Source of the DNA: JBFGCT01 sp041581055
GTDB taxonomy: Bacteria > Actinomycetota > Acidimicrobiia > Acidimicrobiales > Ilumatobacteraceae
DNA: 13,630 nt
NCBI GenBank assembly: GCA_041581055.1
Contig: JBFGCT010000112.1
Location: forward strand, 1 to 13,630
Direction: 5' to 3'
Shown here: one piece after another, positions 13,283-13,630 of the stretch
Numbering within the stretch: position 1 is the first letter of the stretch
Layout of the letters: the number at the start of each line of letters is the position of its first letter
Made by a program: the position numbers and the translations under genes
The notes under the pieces: model-generated
Seen by the model: only the letters and a program-made list of their open reading frames with translations
What the model was told of the DNA's origin: nothing
The model's database searches: none

Positions 13283-13630
13283 CGCGTGGATCCCACGAGT
13301 TGCGCCGCCGGCTCGGGTTCGGCCGCACGCGCCGGGACGGGGAGCGCCGACAGCAGGACCGGGGGCGGCAGCGCCGCCGGTCCGGGCAGCGCCCGCGCGA
13401 CGGGTCCGGCGGCGGCGGTGACCGGCTCGGGCTGCGCCCGCGCGACGGGTCCGGCGGCGGCGGTGACCGGTCCGGGCTGCGCCCGCGCGACGGGCGGGGC
13501 GGCGGTGACCGGCGCGGGCTGCGCCCGCGCGACGGGCGGGGCGGCGGCGGTGACCGGCTCGGCGGCGGCAACCGGCTCGGCGCGGCCGACGCACTCGGAC
13601 GACGGCGACACCCAGGTCGTCGCGGTGCGG
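13279..13630 (-). CDS. C-terminal part of a protein with Pro/Ala-rich repeats, 5' end outside the window
   Basis: The frame is open from the window edge to a TGA at 13281-13279, giving about 116 residues. It probably begins upstream of the window, since residues before the in-frame GTG at 13611 are also open. The sequence is nearly all Pro, Ala, Val, Arg and Glu, with four tandem units of the form PVTAAAGPVARAQPE and a tail ending AAEPEPAAQLVGSTR. Such extended Pro/Ala segments usually act as flexible linkers or cell-wall-spanning spacers. The GTGA overlap with the FN3 gene start is the best evidence that this frame, rather than the longer overlapping one, is translated. In clusters of camelysin-like proteins the neighbour is often a SipW-type signal peptidase, but nothing here shows that fold. 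Function unknown. Confidence 0.55.
   Translation of the reverse strand, partial: RTATTWVSPSSECVGRAEPVAAAEPVTAAAPPVARAQPAPVTAAPPVARAQPGPVTAAAGPVARAQPEPVTAAAGPVARALPGPAALPPPVLLSALPVPARAAEPEPAAQLVGSTR
13381..13557 (-). repeat. Four tandem 42-45-bp repeats encoding PVTAAAGPVARAQPE-like units
   Basis: Read on the minus strand, the four units are PVTAAAPPVARAQPA, PVTAAPPVARAQPG (one Ala codon shorter), PVTAAAGPVARAQPE and PVTAAAGPVARALPG. The DNA copies are nearly identical, which points to recent duplication. In-frame 3-bp and 45-bp changes are consistent with coding constraint. Copy number may vary between strains or be miscounted in assembly. Confidence 0.85.

Noticed and set aside
13283..13594. 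Longer start for the FN3 protein, extending its frame up to 13594
   Set aside because: The extension translates to Arg/Ala/Gly-rich repeats with no signal-peptide logic. The same DNA in the other minus frame encodes the Pro/Ala repeat protein, and the GTGA overlap at 13282 gives a better start.
1..13630. CRISPR arrays, tRNA or rRNA genes, insertion sequences, attachment sites
   Set aside because: I looked for spaced direct repeats, cloverleaf-like segments, transposase motifs and terminal inverted repeats. Only the two coding tandem repeats were found.

Overview
The window reads as chromosomal DNA of a high-GC actinobacterium. The respiratory genes have actinobacterial hallmarks: a diheme QcrC with two CxxCH sites that replaces soluble cytochrome c, a QcrA with three membrane spans before its Rieske domain, PDWY in place of PEWY in QcrB, and a small four-span CtaF. 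Having the whole bc1-aa3 set in one cluster would suit an Acidimicrobiia-like lineage, but that placement is inference. There are no tRNAs, rRNAs, insertion sequences, CRISPR arrays or integrases that I can see.

Layout. (1) Positions 1-596, minus strand: the N-terminal two thirds or so of a membrane-anchored hexapeptide-repeat acyltransferase-like protein, cut by the window edge. (2) Positions 597-836: a 240-bp divergent intergenic region. (3) Positions 837-8355, plus strand: ctaE-qcrC-qcrA-qcrB-ctaC-ctaD-ctaF-ctaG. The first seven genes are joined by 1- or 4-nt start/stop overlaps, and ctaG follows after 13 nt. Together they encode the core of a quinol:O2 oxidoreductase supercomplex: quinol is oxidised by QcrB/QcrA, electrons pass through the tethered diheme QcrC to CuA of CtaC, and then to heme a and the heme a3-CuB site of CtaD. 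CtaG is a probable copper-delivery assembly factor. (4) Positions 8356-8615: an intergenic gap with a plausible sigma70-type promoter. (5) Positions 8616-12231, plus strand: three genes joined by GTGA overlaps. They encode a cytoplasmic-looking kelch beta-propeller/E-set protein ending in a histone H1-like Lys/Ala tail, a shrunken ATP-grasp-like protein that has lost its core, and an apparently intact ATP-grasp ligase. (6) Positions 12215-13630, minus strand: a secreted FN3 protein with a camelysin/TasA-like N-terminus, converging on and overlapping the ATP-grasp gene by 17 bp. It is translationally coupled to an upstream gene that ends in 15-residue Pro/Ala repeats and runs off the window.

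The respiratory operon is well understood. The unusual part is the three-gene kelch/pseudo-ATP-grasp/ATP-grasp cassette. I do not recognise it as a named system. The gene order and coupling suggest that the ligase pair modifies the propeller protein or a shared partner, perhaps at its repetitive basic tail, but this is a hypothesis.
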